From Blasia pusilla (taxonomy: Eukaryota; Marchantiophyta; Marchantiopsida; Blasiales), in assembly GCA_050084515.1 (NCBI GenBank), contig CM114275.1, positions 5,270,001 to 5,334,000 of the forward strand: 64,000 nucleotides of DNA. Direction: 5' to 3'. The position numbers were made by a program, and so were the translations under genes. The first letter of the stretch is position 1; every line of letters begins with the position of its first letter. Shown here piece after piece: positions 22,180-33,923 of the stretch. The notes below the pieces were generated by a model. It did no database searches and was not told where the DNA came from. It was given only the letters and a program-made list of their open reading frames with translations.

Positions 22180-22841
22180 GAGGAGTATGAGCGACATCTA
22201 GAGGAGGTATTTTGAAGATTATAGTTTCACAGGTTCAAGCTACATCCAGAAAAGTACAAGTTCTTATACAAATAGATTGAGTGCTTGTGTCATACGATAT
22301 ACCGAGGTGGCCTTGGTGTGCAACATACAAAGTTAGAGGCTATCCCACGCATTCCACGCCCTACAGAGGTGAGTCAAGTTTGTGCATTCATGGGATTTGG
22401 CGAACTTCTATTGACGGTAGTTAAAGGGTTTCAATTTGACTGCAAAGCCCCTAACCTTGCTGACCAAGGTGGATCACAAGTGGCATTGGGGATGATGAGC
22501 ATGAGAGAGCATTTGAGCGGGTCAAGGACCGATTGATATCCGCTCCCATAGTGAGGAGATCAATAAGGGGGCATCCTTTCCAATTTCATATTGATTGGAG
22601 CATGTTGGGGCTTCAGGCGGTGCTCACCCAGCATGACGATGAGGATAAAGAGTTCGTGGTGGCTTACGCTAGTTGCTCGAACAACGTTGCCGAGGAGAAC
22701 TATAGCTCATACGAGGATGATTGCTTGTTTGCAGTGTGGGCTGTCGCGTATTTCAAGTGTAACTTATTCGGAAACAACTTTACAATCATCATCCACTTAA
22801 GTGGTTTATGGAGTGCGACAAGCTCACAAGGAAGCTTGTGA
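22180..22841 (+). pseudogene. RT end and RNase H, second gypsy family
   Basis: Begins with RHLEEV-like sequence, then GLGVQHTKLEA and VSQVCAFMGF (thumb region, frame broken near 22405 where relatives read LANFYRRYVKGF). RNase H follows at 22533-22841 with FQFHIDWSMLGLQAVLTQ, EFVVAYASCSNN and NYSSYEDDCLFAVWAV. It matches the 10.3-kb copy in order and content and extends past its break. Non-functional. Confidence 0.75.
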
Positions 22842-23499
22842 GATGAGCTTTGTTGTTGTAGGAGTATGATTTCATGGTGATACATAGATATGAAACGCTC
22901 CACCAAGATGGAGATGGGTTGAGCTGTAACCCATGCCAGAGTTAGCGAGATAAGATAGGAGCTCGATGGCATGGAGAGAGTGATGAGGAGTTGGTGCCAA
23001 AATGGCATGCATGAGCCTATTTAAGCTTGTTAGATATGGAGAGCCAGTTGTTGAGACCGATGGTGAGGTCGATGGAGAGTTCCTAGATCCGAGGCCGATG
23101 GGGAGGCGATAGGTGGCCAAGATATATATACACACGAAAAGGGAGTAGTCTTGGAGTATCTCCATACTCGTAGCATCGCGAGCACACGAGGTGCTAGAGA
23201 GCGGGATCGGATCCTAGAGAAAGCCAGATAATCTCGGTAAAATGGGATACATGTGTTGCGAGTTTGGGTAGATTATAGACTACGTGGAGTGCCTCATCCA
23301 TCGCACATAGTACATTTAGTGCAGCATGCCTACAAGGAGTTCAATCATTTTGGGCAAAAGCAGACGTACGTACAACTTACTTCAGATATAATATCGGTGG
23401 CGAGGCATGCAGACTAACTTTCATTAGTTTGTTGCTAGATGCATGGGGTCTGGGCATCATTCAATACTCTCACTTCATACTTGCATCCACTTTCGATCA

Positions 23500-23700
23500 T
23501 TGATTTATGTTATAGATGGAGTTTGGATTTTGCATGACCTTTACCTTTAACAGAGCGTCATAGTTTTTATGTGTTGGTCATGGTCGAACACTTCTTGAAG
23601 TGGATAGAGTTGGTTGGATTGTCTTACAAAACTAGTGAGGGAGTAGCGTATGCCTTCCTAGATTGAATGTTGAGTCAATATAGCGCACTATATGAGGGGT
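23500..23700 (+). pseudogene. Integrase core remnant, second gypsy family
   Basis: One frame reads YVLVMVEHFLKWIELVGL followed by YKTSEGVAYAFLD, which matches the start of a Ty3/gypsy integrase catalytic core (usually ...DHFSKWVE...). The family's acidic residues beyond this are lost. Followed by AT-rich sequence. Confidence 0.5.
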
Positions 23701-24637
23701 ATATTTATTTAAAAAGAAATCATTTCAATTTGGAGATTTAAATAGTATCATATTTTTGAAAAAGTAAATAAAAATTTGTTCAAGAGATTAAATGCAAGAC
23801 GATTTATAATGTCAAAAGGATGAGAAAAATAATCATTACCAAGAAAGAAAATTTACAAGACAACATTGTATGTGGATGCAAGATACACATTTAATCATAT
23901 AATTTTCTCAAACGTGCAAATATTGTGATTATTTTTCTTTCTAGTGGATGTCAAGCTTATTTCTTTATTATTATTCATGTTTAGATCTTTTTTTCCTTTG
24001 GGGCATATTAGCAAGTTTTCAATTTTAGCCTATATTTGAAGCGATTGAGCATTGTGAGAATATCATTTCATTATTCAAATGGATAAATGGTATTATTGAA
24101 GGACGAAGAGGCATGTAAGGAAAGAGAGAGATAATCCTCTCATAACAATTCAGGACTATTCTTTTTTATCTTATTGCTATTAAGTATCTATGTCTTAAAT
24201 TCCCTTTATATTATTGTTGGAGCTGAAAAAAATGCCATCATCGAGTATAAGGAAGGAATGATTGCTCACACTTAACGCATCCGAGTATGTACACATCTCA
24301 TTTACACATACAAGCCTAAAGTTTTGTGTTTCAAAACCTACTTTTTTATCCTTTTCTCATGTAGGATCTCAATTGTTGAAACCATATTTTCATTACATTT
24401 GAGATGCAACCATATTTGAAAATATTACATTTTATATCCCACATTTAATGATGTGGCTATTTAAATAGGGGTCATAGAGAGGATAATAGACGATTGTTCT
24501 CTTATTAGTAAGAATCTTCAAAGATTTGTACATGTCACTTAATTTGATAACTCTCTCTTATAATATTGACTAATAGTATACATGCTCAATCGGCTATACC
24601 AAGGGATCAATTTCAATTACCATTCATTGAGGATCTC
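23701..24637. other. AT-rich, nothing recognised
   Basis: No gene, RNA or repeat recognised. Confidence 0.4.
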
Positions 24638-24959
24638 CTATATAAAATTTGCAACATAGAGAACAATAACAAGGATGTGCCCTTTTATGTCATCTTTTCT
24701 AGATGCCTTAATTCATTCCACATTTATTTCACCAAATGCCTTTGTAGAAAATGGGGATTTGAAATTTTCTCTTTGATAATAGGACGATAAATCTTGCACT
24801 CATGGAGGTTCAAAATCATTTGCAAGGTCAGGGCAAGAGGTAGTTAGGTTACCCAGCCATAGCGGACTTCTCTTTTGACAATAAAATTGTAGTTTTCATG
24901 TCTCAAGGTAGAGTAGCCCTTATGTAATCGCGAGGAATTAAGTAAATAAGCTAGGTGTT
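24638..24959. repeat. Block R, copy 1
   Basis: About 320 bp nearly identical to 44632-44943, starting CTATATAAAATTTGCAACATAG and ending AAGCTAGGTGTT. Here chromovirus gag follows directly; at 44.9 kb other sequence follows. No function recognised. Confidence 0.75.
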
Positions 24960-25515
24960 GGGTTTGAAGCCCTTTTGCTCGAAATAGAGTTGAGTTCCGT
25001 TAGAAACTCGCTCACTTTCGAGAACGCCCCATTCTGTGAATGGCGTTGGCAAATTAGTCTTACAAAGCTTCTTGCCACAACTAGAGGCTCCATTTGACTT
25101 GAATTCGAGATCACCTTGCTTTGTTCAGCCATCTCGTCGCCATCACCTTGATCAATCCCATCATTTGGGTATAAAAGGCCGGATCGTTTAAGTTTGGATC
25201 CGAAGGTCCCGCGGAAAGATTTTCGGTTGGAACATCCTCATGTCAGGGACTCGGCACTTCGGGAGTCGCAAATTCCTCCTCCGGCTCTGGGTCCGTCATT
25301 GATTAGTCTCTCGGCTTCTTTGCTTTGACTCGCGGTTTCTCGGTTCTTCGCCCTTGGTCGCCATTTGAAGTCGTCGCCTTTTCTCATATCTCCTCCTCGC
25401 CTCTTGCGTTCCTCCTGGGCGTCGCGGTCTTCCGGCTACCTTGAGTTCTCCCCAAACGTCCAGATCTTCAACAATCCAAAGTTCACGCTCATCAAGGAAT
25501 CGCTCTGATACCACG
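24960..25515 (-). mobile_element. Chromovirus gag start and leader fragment
   Basis: The 5' end of a second chromovirus copy: the start of gag (MTDPEPEEEF region, ATG near 25300) and the leader with primer site, joined to LTR-A copy 3 at 25516. gag is cut at 24960 by block R. In-frame changes include a TGA in SPRHED (TCA on the + strand near 25246), also seen in copy 2. Confidence 0.75.
25502..25513 (-). other. Primer binding site (initiator Met tRNA)
   Basis: Reverse strand reads TGGTATCAGAGC, the usual plant LTR-retrotransposon site complementary to the 3' end of initiator methionine tRNA, two bases after the LTR. The same site is intact at 31890-31901 and altered at its CTG at 48.8, 56.9 and 62.5 kb. 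Confidence 0.85.
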
Positions 25516-26546
25516 TGTCGTGCGCCTACTCTCCTTGAGCGTTAATCTTGTTTGTTCGGAAGCGTGCGTTGATGGAGTCACGCTCTCAACGATGATCTGC
25601 ATCCAAACACGCACTTCGGTTAGTCGGGTCTTGGACCAATCGGCGGGATTACTTTCCGAGTTCTCGTCTCGGATTCTCTTCAAGCTCAACCTTCCTAGTT
25701 TCGCGGTTTCCAACACGGGCAAGTCTCGAAAGACTTGGGACAGACTTTCTGGTCAGTTCAGGAACCTGAAACGGCGTTTTGCGCCTAGCGGTTCCAACTG
25801 TCCGATGAACATCCAATGAGTTCCTCACCAAGACTCGCACGAAATGAATCTCGGGTTGGAATCCAAGTGTGGCGTACAAAGTCCACTCCCTTGGATCAGG
25901 TTTGGGTTTCGGATTTCCTCGCCAAACTCCCGTTCCATCCCGTGCCTGTGAAACGCCATTTGGCGCCCAAAGTGGGGTTTCGTTTCCCGAGACATCTCGG
26001 AGAAGGTACTCCCCTTACTAGTACTTCTGGGGATCTCCGGGGCCCCCCTTCATTTAGGGAAAGACACCCGGGCCTCTCCAATTGGCCCTCAACCCGATTG
26101 CTCTCTCAATCGTTTTCGGCCAATATCTCAGCCTGTACTTATGCGTTTTCTAAGATCTTTGGTGCGTTGGAAGCGCCTCAAGATCAGCTTTCCAACGCGC
26201 CCCTCGTTGTCCCGAACGCATCTTGGAGCTCAACGTTATGGTCCTAAACATAGTCAGATTCTCCCAAACGCTAGTCGTGTTCCAAACTGGTTCTCACCTA
26301 TTTGGCAACCAACCTCCCAAGACTCAACTCACCTCAAGTCTCGGCTCGCGTTTGGTATAGGTTACCTGGTCGCGACCAATAACGCATGAAACGCACAACT
26401 CTGTTCCGCGTTTCGTCTCTTAGACTTTTCCAAGAGACTCTTCCAAACGCCTCTCCAAAGCGCAAACCTCGCAGTGTGAGTTCCTTTGAGTTCTGATGTT
26501 TAGGTTGGCGCGTATTTGGTGTTGTTTGGTTATGAGGGTCGTGACA
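25516..26546 (-). repeat. LTR-A copy 3 (shared LTR)
   Basis: 1031 bp, TGTCG...GTGACA on the + strand. It has a primer binding site on its left and a polypurine tract on its right, so it is at once the 5' LTR of the fragment at 24960 and the 3' LTR of the element at 26547-31903. It has no LTR-B insertion. Confidence 0.85.
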
Positions 26547-26559
26547 CTAACCCCTCCTT
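26547..26559 (-). other. Polypurine tract of chromovirus copy 2
   Basis: Reverse strand AAGGAGGGGTTAG immediately before the 3' LTR, the primer for plus-strand DNA synthesis. Confidence 0.7.
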
Positions 26560-27239
26560 AAAGGTTGATGTTCTCATCAACGCAAACCTTATGAACGTTA
26601 AGTTCGGGAAGCCGACCCTTAACACAAAATCGCGTTACGGTAGCTAACCATAATTCCTCTTTTGACTTAAGTCTTAGGTTGTCGCTTGTAGCACTTAGAC
26701 TTATTAGCTTATGCTTTCTGATGAGCCTAGACTAGTTCTGCTGAACTAATCTAACTATCAAAATAAGCTCACTAAGTCTGCAACCTAACACTTCACTCAC
26801 TATTTGTAAACAACACTTTGTCTACCTAGCTAACTAGTACTACTTTTGGGTCACCTGTGACTCCACCTAGGCGCATCACTAAGTTCAGTCATGAAACATG
26901 AATGAGATCACCACAAACCCCAAGAGACTCATCTCCCCTTTGCCGGCGTTAGGCGATCCCAAATGCTAGTACTTCAACACTTGGTCCGATCTAGATGCCT
27001 TATCTCGAATACAAGCTCTCACCTCAAATACTCATTGTTTGGTCTCCTTGACTTACATCTTAAGCACATGAAGAACTACTCATTTGCCTTGCACAAACCA
27101 AACTCAAAATTACAATACAAGCATCGAATCTCCAAATCCATGTCTTCTTTATTGCAACAACTAAACCTTTCTAGTTACAACGGGTTATCGGCCCAAGCTT
27201 TCCGGTCACAAGTTATGTCCATTGCTTCTAACATGACGT

Positions 27240-27450
27240 GCCTTTTTGCATCCATCTAAAGTCACGCAATGCTTCTTGCGCATGTTCTAGATCCGCCTCC
27301 GCAATCCAAGTCGCCTCTTTCACATGATAGCCTTTCCACTTGACCAAGTACTGTGACTTGGTGGCCCCTCGTCTGGAACGCAGAATGGTCTCAACCTCGA
27401 ACTCTGGTTCCTCATTTTCGATGACGGTTGTGGTCTCAACATCCTCCTTC
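27240..27450 (-). pseudogene. Chromodomain, chromovirus copy 2
   Basis: Reads EPEFEVETILRSRRGATKSQYLVKWKGY then ATWIAEADLEHAQEAL on the reverse strand, a complete chromodomain core in one frame. It is separated by a frame change from the integrase C-terminal module just upstream. Confidence 0.8.
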
Positions 27451-27482
27451 GCTCGGACGCACATTGTCTTGAAGATACTTCT

Positions 27483-28560
27483 TCAATAATGACACATGGA
27501 AAGTCGGTGAATCTTGAACTCGTTTGGCAGCTCCAACGTGTATACATCCTCAAACGGCTTTGCCTTGATCACATACGGTCCATCATACTTGGCTGACAAT
27601 TTCGCGGACAATTCCTTCAGAAGAGTGAGATTCTTAACACTCAACCACACTTGTTCCCCAACTTGGAAACTCACTTGGCGCCGACTTTTGTTAGCATGCT
27701 TTACGTACCTTAGTTGAGCCTTGGCGAGACTTTTCTCGCTTCGCTCTTGTCGTTCTGCATTTCCACTAACAAACATTCCTCCGTTGCTTGACGAGTGTGT
27801 GTAGATGTATTGCCCTTTGAAAGAGCTAAGTCAAGAGGCCCTACGGTTCTCTTTGATACGCGGAAAAAGAGATTCTCCGGTTGCAGAATGCTTAGTCGAG
27901 TTGTAACAATACTCAGCCATACTTAACCACTTGGCCCAATCTCTTTGGTCCGCACTAACGTAATTCCGTAAGTATTGGTTTACGACCGAGTTTACTTTTT
28001 CCGTTTGCCCATCCGTTTGAGGATGGAAGGCCGTACTGAAGTTGAGTTTGGTCCGGAACCTCCTGAATAGATGTTTCCAAAAGGCACTGGTAAACTTCGG
28101 ATCCCGATCGGACACAATGCTCCTAGGCAATCCGTGCGCTCGCCACCAACCATCCAGGAATAGTCGGGAAGTCGTGTAGGCCGTCGCAGACTCTCTTGTC
28201 GGCACAAACCTCCCCAACTTGCTAAACCGATCAACTATCACAAGTATAGCGTTGTATCCCTCAGATTCTGGAAGACTCGTGATGAAATCCATGCTAATGA
28301 TTTGCAAGGGTCCCTCCGGGATTGGCAAAGGATGAAGTAAGCCTTGTTTCTATGCATAAGACACGCGGTTCGCCTGGCAGGTCACGCATGTTTTCACATA
28401 TTGAGCAACATCTTCCTTCATGTTGGGCCAGAAGAACCTCTTAGACAAAACAGCAAGAGTGGATTTCTCCCCTTTGTGTCCCGCCAAAGGTCCATCATGA
28501 CATTCCACAAACACCTTGCATTGGTCCGTAGCTTGCCTTGGCCTACATAGATCCTGCTCT
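27483..28560 (-). pseudogene. Integrase, chromovirus copy 2
   Basis: In reverse-strand order: the zinc-binding end (GHKGEKS...CVTC, 28560-28340), the catalytic core at 27831-28328 with MDFITSLP, SDRDPKF and QTEKVNSVV carrying the D,D,E triad, and the C-terminal module at 27483-27776 with VWLSVKNLTL and KYDGPYVI (GPY/F type). A stop interrupts near 28352 (TAT-GCATAAGAC change) and frame shifts separate core and C-terminus near 27850. Confidence 0.85.
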
Positions 28561-29175
28561 GCTTAAACCTTAGCAAGCCGTGTCTCAAACTCAGATTGGC
28601 CACCTTCTCGCCCCGCTTTAACTTCCCAAGGTACTCCCTCGGTTGCGCATCCTTCATGTATCCTTCATGAATCCTTCTTTCCAAGTCTGTTTCATTAGGG
28701 AACATTGCTCTCAACACTTGTGTAAATCGATGGCATGTGTTCATCCCCTCGACTTAACGATCGGAATGACATTGTCTTTCCCTAGCTTGTGGATTTGCTC
28801 CACATTCATCAACGCCAAGGTATCATGCCACCGAAGTTGTTTTGGCGTCACGCGATCACGGGTCTCAAAATACTTGAGCGATATGTTATCGGTGAATACT
28901 CGAGTCTTGTGAAGTCCCAAATAGTGACGCCACTTCCTCAAGCAATGAACCACCGCAAACAACTCTTTCTCATGAGTAGGCCATCTCCTTTCGGTGTCGC
29001 TAAGCTTCTTGCTTTTGTATGCTACAGGTCTCCCTTTTTGCACTAACATTCTTGCAATCGCGAAATCACTAGCATCCGTGTGCACCTCGAACGGTTGTTC
29101 AAACTCCGGAAGTTTTGAATGGTTCTGCAAGAGGATCTCTTTGACTCGATTGAACGCTTTATCCACTTCCTTGGT
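28561..29175 (-). pseudogene. RNase H, chromovirus copy 2
   Basis: Frame 28741-29166 shows FEVHTDASDFAIARMLVQKG, RRWPTHEKELFAVVHCLRKW, VFTDNISLKYFETRD and HKLGKDNVIP. Frame is lost at 28740-28760, where ATCGATGGC / GATCGG changes fall. Separated from RT by the shared TGA at 29176-29178. Confidence 0.8.
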
Positions 29176-29178
29176 TCA

Positions 29179-30090
29179 TGTAGTATTGGCAAACTTTGCG
29201 GTCCAATCCGTGAGAGGTTTCACTATGCCCGAAAAGTTCTTCACGTATGTCCCGTAAAACTGGACAGCTCCGATGAACCTTCTCATCCCCTTCACCGTGG
29301 AAGGCGGTTCCCATTCGGCAATCGCGCTCACCTTTTCCATGTCTGGACTCACTCCATCCGCACTAACCACATGCCCCAAGAACTTGATCTTCGTCAAACC
29401 GAACTCACTCTTATCCGCATCCGCATACAGCTTGTTCGCCCTAAGTTTCTCAAACACCGTCTTCAAATGTCGAGCGTGCTCCTCTAGTGTTTTCGAATAG
29501 ATGAGTATGTCATCTATATAGATGATCACAAACTCATCCGTCTCCTTGTGAAAGATGGAGTTCATCAAAGTGGTAAACGTCGGAGGCGCATTACAAAGAC
29601 CGAAAGGCATTACTACAAACTCGAACGAACCGTATCTCGTTCTACACGCAGTCTTCTCTACATCCACTTCGGCAATCCGAATCTGATAATATCCTGATTT
29701 CAGGTCAATCCGGCTGAACTACTTGGCACCCGACAATCAATCAAAGAGATCATCCATCCTCGGTAGAGGATAGTTATTCCTTACCGTCATTTTATTCATC
29801 GCCCGATAATCAACACAGAGTCTCAACTTCCCATCCTTCTTCTTTACAAAGAGGACTGGCGCCCCATAAGGTGACTTGCTTGTTCGGATGTAACCCCTCT
29901 CTAGGAGTTCACCCAACTGTTTCTTCAACTCAGCAAGTTCCTCTTGTTTCAACCTATATGGTGCCTTTGAAGGGGTTGAGATCTGGTATCACCTCAATCT
30001 TATCATCAACCGCCCTATGTGGTGGCAACTCGATCGGAAGCTCCTTAGTCAACACATCTTCAAATTCTTTCACAACTCTTTTGAGTGTTT
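29179..30090 (-). pseudogene. Reverse transcriptase, chromovirus copy 2
   Basis: In order: [45 protein letters not shown], a TAG at 29719-29721, then [37 protein letters not shown] at 29503-29520, and FLGHVVSADGVSPDMEKV with RFIGAVQFYGTYVKNFSGI. All core motifs are present; the TAG and an adjacent serine-to-stop change (CAATCAATC on the + strand) interrupt the fingers/palm boundary. Confidence 0.85.
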
Positions 30091-30094
30091 GAGG

Positions 30095-31685
30095 ATCCCC
30101 TTGAAGCTGAGTTCTGATCTGCATCTCGCGCTTGCATCATCTATACTCGTCTCATCAAGCAAAGGAATCCTTCCTCTAACTCGGCCAAACTCGTCCTCGT
30201 GATGGCGTTCACCAACTCCGTCTTTCTAGGCACCTCACGAACCAATCTAACGTCCGTCCGTTTGCCGTTAACCAAGACGCTCAACCTCAAGGTCTCCGCC
30301 TCGTTCCACCTCATACGCATCCAAGAACGTGTTCCCCAAGACTCGCGTCGATACCGTCCATCTCGCTTAAACTAGCCCTTCGTAAAATTCTCCTTCAACT
30401 CAAATACTCCGCATCTCACAACTAGCCCTAAAACCAGATCTGAAGTCTGGTGGGACTTGCCTCCTGTGAATCCTACTCTAATGGGTTCATCCGCCTTGGT
30501 GGTTGGCAATCCCAACGTTTTTACGATTCTCGGACTCAAGAATGAGTGCGAAGCACCTGTATCAACCAGCAACATCACATCGCGATTAGCGATCTTGGAT
30601 CCTAGGTAAACCAAATTGGGCGTTCTCTTGGTGACTTGTAGAGATGTATCTAGATCTCCCTCCGATAAATGCTTAGCGGCAAACGCAATCTTACTCGGTT
30701 TACTAACCTTAGGCCTAACACATTCCTTAGCCATATGTCCGGGTTCGCCACAATTGTAGCAAATCACTTTGGCATTCGTTGACTTCGTAAACGGCGGCCC
30801 CTTTGGCTTCGCGTTGAGTTCCACTCGTTTCGCCGCTGGGGCAAGAGACCCTCCTTGGTCATGCTCACCCCCATTCCAAACCCTCTTGGATGTCCCTTTG
30901 TTCTTCTGTAACTTAGAAAAACTTTTTGTCTCAAAGGGTTTCGGGTGTTGGACTTCATCGTCCCCAATCCGCTCGGCTAGTCTCAAGAGATCCGCGCACG
31001 TCTCTAGGATGTGAGGCATACGAAAGAGATCCTTCTGGGCACTCAGTTTGAGCCCACTTAGGAAGATAACCTTTTTAGTATGTTCATCCGTGGAAAGTGC
31101 ACTCATGAGCGCACTAAACTCTCGCACATAAGCACCAAGTGATCCACTCTGGCACAACCTCACCACCTCCATGCCATCGCGGTACTCTTGATAATCCGGA
31201 GTGAATCGGTTCCCAATCAACTCCTTGAAATCTTCCCTACTCAACATTTTTCAACGACCTAGATGTTCTTTGCGTTGAGTTGTCCACCAATGGAGAGCGT
31301 GATCCTTCAGAAACGTGACCGCTACAATCACCTTGTCTTGTTCATCTGCCTTTTGCGCTTCGAAATAGAGTTCGAGTTCCGTTAGAAACTCGCTCACTTT
31401 CCGAGAAGGCCCCATTCCTGTGAATGGCGTTGGCAAATTAGTCTTACAAAGCTTCTTGCCACAACTAGAGGCTCCATTTGACTTGAATTCCGAGATCACC
31501 TTGCTCTGTTCAGCCATCTCGTCCGCCATCACCTTCATCAATCCCATCATTTGGGTATAAAAGGCCGGATCGTTTAAGTTTGGATCCGAAGGTCCCGCGA
31601 AAAGATTTTCGGTTGGAACATCCTCATGTCAGGGACTCGGCACTTCGGGAGTCGCAAATTCCTCCTCCGGCTCTGGGTCCGTCAT
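30095..31685 (-). pseudogene. gag-protease, chromovirus copy 2
   Basis: Starts at the ATG at 31683-31685 (MTDPEPEEEF), is interrupted by a TGA near 31629, then reads MMGLMKVMADEMAEQSKVISEF, the capsid-like region and, after one frame break near 31249, KMLSREDFKELIGNRF. A zinc knuckle at 30720-30761 (CYNCGEPGHMAKEC) has all four ligands. gag runs in frame into the protease with DTGASHSFLS, and the frame closes at 30372. A protease-RT linker (LVNGKRTDVRLVREVPRKTEL) follows in another frame. Confidence 0.85.
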
Positions 31686-31889
31686 TGATTAGTCTCTCGG
31701 CTTCTTTGCTTTGACTCGCGGTTTCCTCGGTTCTTCGCCCTTGGTCGCCATTTGCGAGTCGTCGCCTTTTCTCATATCTCCTCCTCGCCTCTTGCGTTCC
31801 TCCTGGGCGTCGCGGTCTTCCGGCTACCTTGAGTTCTCCCCAAACGTCCAGATCTTCAACAATCCAAAGTTCACGCTCATCAAGGAATC

Positions 31890-31901
31890 GCTCTGATACC
31901 A
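31890..31901 (-). other. Primer binding site (initiator Met tRNA), copy 2
   Basis: Reverse strand TGGTATCAGAGC, two bases from the 5' LTR at 31904. Confidence 0.85.
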
Positions 31902-31903
31902 CG

Positions 31904-33923
31904 TGTCGTGCGCCTACTCTCCTTGAACGTTAATCTTGTTTGTTGCGGAAGCGTGCGTTCAGTAGGTCACGCTCTCAACGATGATCTGCATCCAAACACG
32001 CACTTCGGTTAGTCGGGTCTTGGACCAATCGGCGGGATTACTTTCCGAGTTCTCGTCTCGGATTCTCTTCAAGCTCAACCTTCCTAGTTTCGCGGTTTCC
32101 AACACGGGCAAGTCTCGAAAGACTTGGGACAGACTTTCTGGTCGGTTCAGGAACCTGAAACGGCGTTTTGCGCCTAGTGGTTCCAACTGTCCGATGAACA
32201 TCCAATGAGTTCCTCACCAAGACTCGCACGAAGTGAATCTCGGGTTGGAATCCAAGTGTGGCGTACAAAGTCCACTCCCTTGGATCAGGTTTGGGTTTCG
32301 GATTTCCGCGCCAAACTCCCGTTCCATCCCGTGCCTGTGAAACGCCATTTGGCGCCCAAAGTGGGGTTTCGTTTCCCGAGACATCTCGGAGAAGGTACTC
32401 CCCTTACTAGTACTTCTGGGGATCTCCGGGGGCCCCCTACATTTAGGGAAAGACACCCGGGCCTCTCCAATTGTCGCGCCCCTACTCTCCTTGAACGTCA
32501 ATCTTTAGTGTTGCGGAAGCGTGCGTTCAGTAGGTCACGAACTCATCGCCGATCTGCACCCAAACACGCACTCTCATTAGTCGGGTCTGGGCCAACCAGC
32601 GTTCCAATCCATCGAGTCCTCAACTCGGCGTCTCATCAAGCTCAACCTTCCTTAGTTCCTAGCTTCCAAAACATGGCAAGTCCTTCAAGACTTGGAACAA
32701 ATTCCTGGTTAGTCCAGGGATCTGAAACGGCCCTTGCGCGCCTAGCGATCCCAACTGTTCAACGGTCCTCGGGTGAGTTCTGAACCGAGACCCAAGTAAT
32801 TGAGTCGCGGTGTGAAATCCAAGAGGGATGTCTAAAATCGCCTCAATGGACTTGGTGCAAGTTTTCCAACCCAACGCCCAAACTTGCGTTCCGTTCCATG
32901 CCCCGCGGCGCCCAAAGTGGGATTTGGGTTCCAAGCACTCTCGGAGACCTTCCCCCTTACTAGTACTTCTGGGGTTCTCCAATAACCCCTCCCCTATGGG
33001 AAAAGAGGGTCGGGCCCTTCATTGTGGTCCTCAACCCGACTCCACTTACAGTCGTTTTCGGATTGTATGTCGGCCGTTGCTTATGCGTTTGCAGCGATCT
33101 TTGGTGCGTTTGAACGGCTCTCCATAAGCTTTCTAACGCACCCTTATTCGTTCCAAACGCATCTCGGCGCTAAAAGTTATGGCCATAAATACAATCGGAA
33201 ACTCTCAAACGCTAGTGGCGTTCCAAATCCGGATCTTTCCTTTGGCAACCCACTTCCTAGACTCGACTTCTTTCAAGTCTCATTCCGCGTTTGGTCCAGG
33301 TTTCTGAGTCGCGACCATAACATCTGAAACGCGACTCCTCGCTCACGTCTCGTCTCGTCCCTTGTCTCCTCTTTGAGACAACTCGCAAACCATCTTAGCG
33401 TGAGCCCGCTAATGTTCCGATGTTCCGCTTGGCACTTGTTTGGTCATGAGGGTCGCGACACCAATTGGTCCTCAACCCGATTGCTCTCTCAATCGTTTTC
33501 GGCCAATATCTCAGCCTATACTTTTGCGTTTGCTGAGATCTTTGGTGCGTTGGAAGCGTCTCAAGATCAGCTTTCCAACGCGTGCCCACTTGTCCCGAAC
33601 GCATCTTGGAGCCCAACGTTATGGTCCTAAACATAGTCAAATTCTCCCAAACGCTAGTCGTGTTCCAAATTGGTTCTCACCTCTTTGGCCCTCCCAAGAC
33701 TCAACTCACCTCAAGTCTCGGCTCGCGTTTGGTCTAGGTTTCCTGGTCGCGACCAATAACGCATGAAACGCACAACTCTGTTCCGCGTTTCGTCTCTTAG
33801 ACTTTTCCAAGAGATTCTTCCAAACGCCTCTCCAAAGCGCAAACCTCGCAGCGTGAGTTCCTTTGAGTTCTGATGTTTCGCTTGGCGCGTATTTGGTGTT
33901 GTTTGGTTATGAGGGTTGCGACA
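31904..33923 (-). repeat. LTR-A copy 4 (5' LTR) with nested LTR-B
   Basis: LTR-A from TGTCGTGCGCC to ...GTTGCGACA, split by LTR-B at 32472-33460. Without LTR-B and its 5-bp duplication it is about 1026 bp. The right flank, 33924-33928 CTCCC, equals 1898-1902, the left target duplication, so this is the true outer end of the original insertion into LTR-C. Confidence 0.85.
32472..33460. mobile_element. Solo LTR-B nested in LTR-A
   Basis: 989 bp, TGTCGCG...CGCGACA, flanked by the 5-bp target duplication CCAAT (32467-32471 and 33461-33465). The empty site reads CTCTCCAATTGG in the uninterrupted LTR-A copies (for example 2463-2474). No internal region, so a solo LTR. Its sequence is related to LTR-A and LTR-C. 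Confidence 0.85.

Larger units (their letters stand above)
22165..23700 (+). mobile_element. Second Ty3/gypsy family, remnant 2
   Basis: Same family as 8874-10691, covering the end of RT (EEYERHLEE), RNase H and a decayed integrase. There are no LTRs. Coding blocks are broken by frameshifts and stops throughout, and it looks older than the first remnant. Confidence 0.7.
26547..31903 (-). mobile_element. Ty3/gypsy chromovirus interior, copy 2 (most complete)
   Basis: The most complete copy, with both LTRs (25516-26546 and 31904-33923), primer site and polypurine tract. Reverse-strand order is leader, gag, protease, RT, RNase H, integrase, chromodomain, then about 690 bp of non-coding 3' sequence. 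It is disabled by the two nonsense codons shared by all copies, a TGA near the start of gag (near 31629) and scattered indels. Confidence 0.9.
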
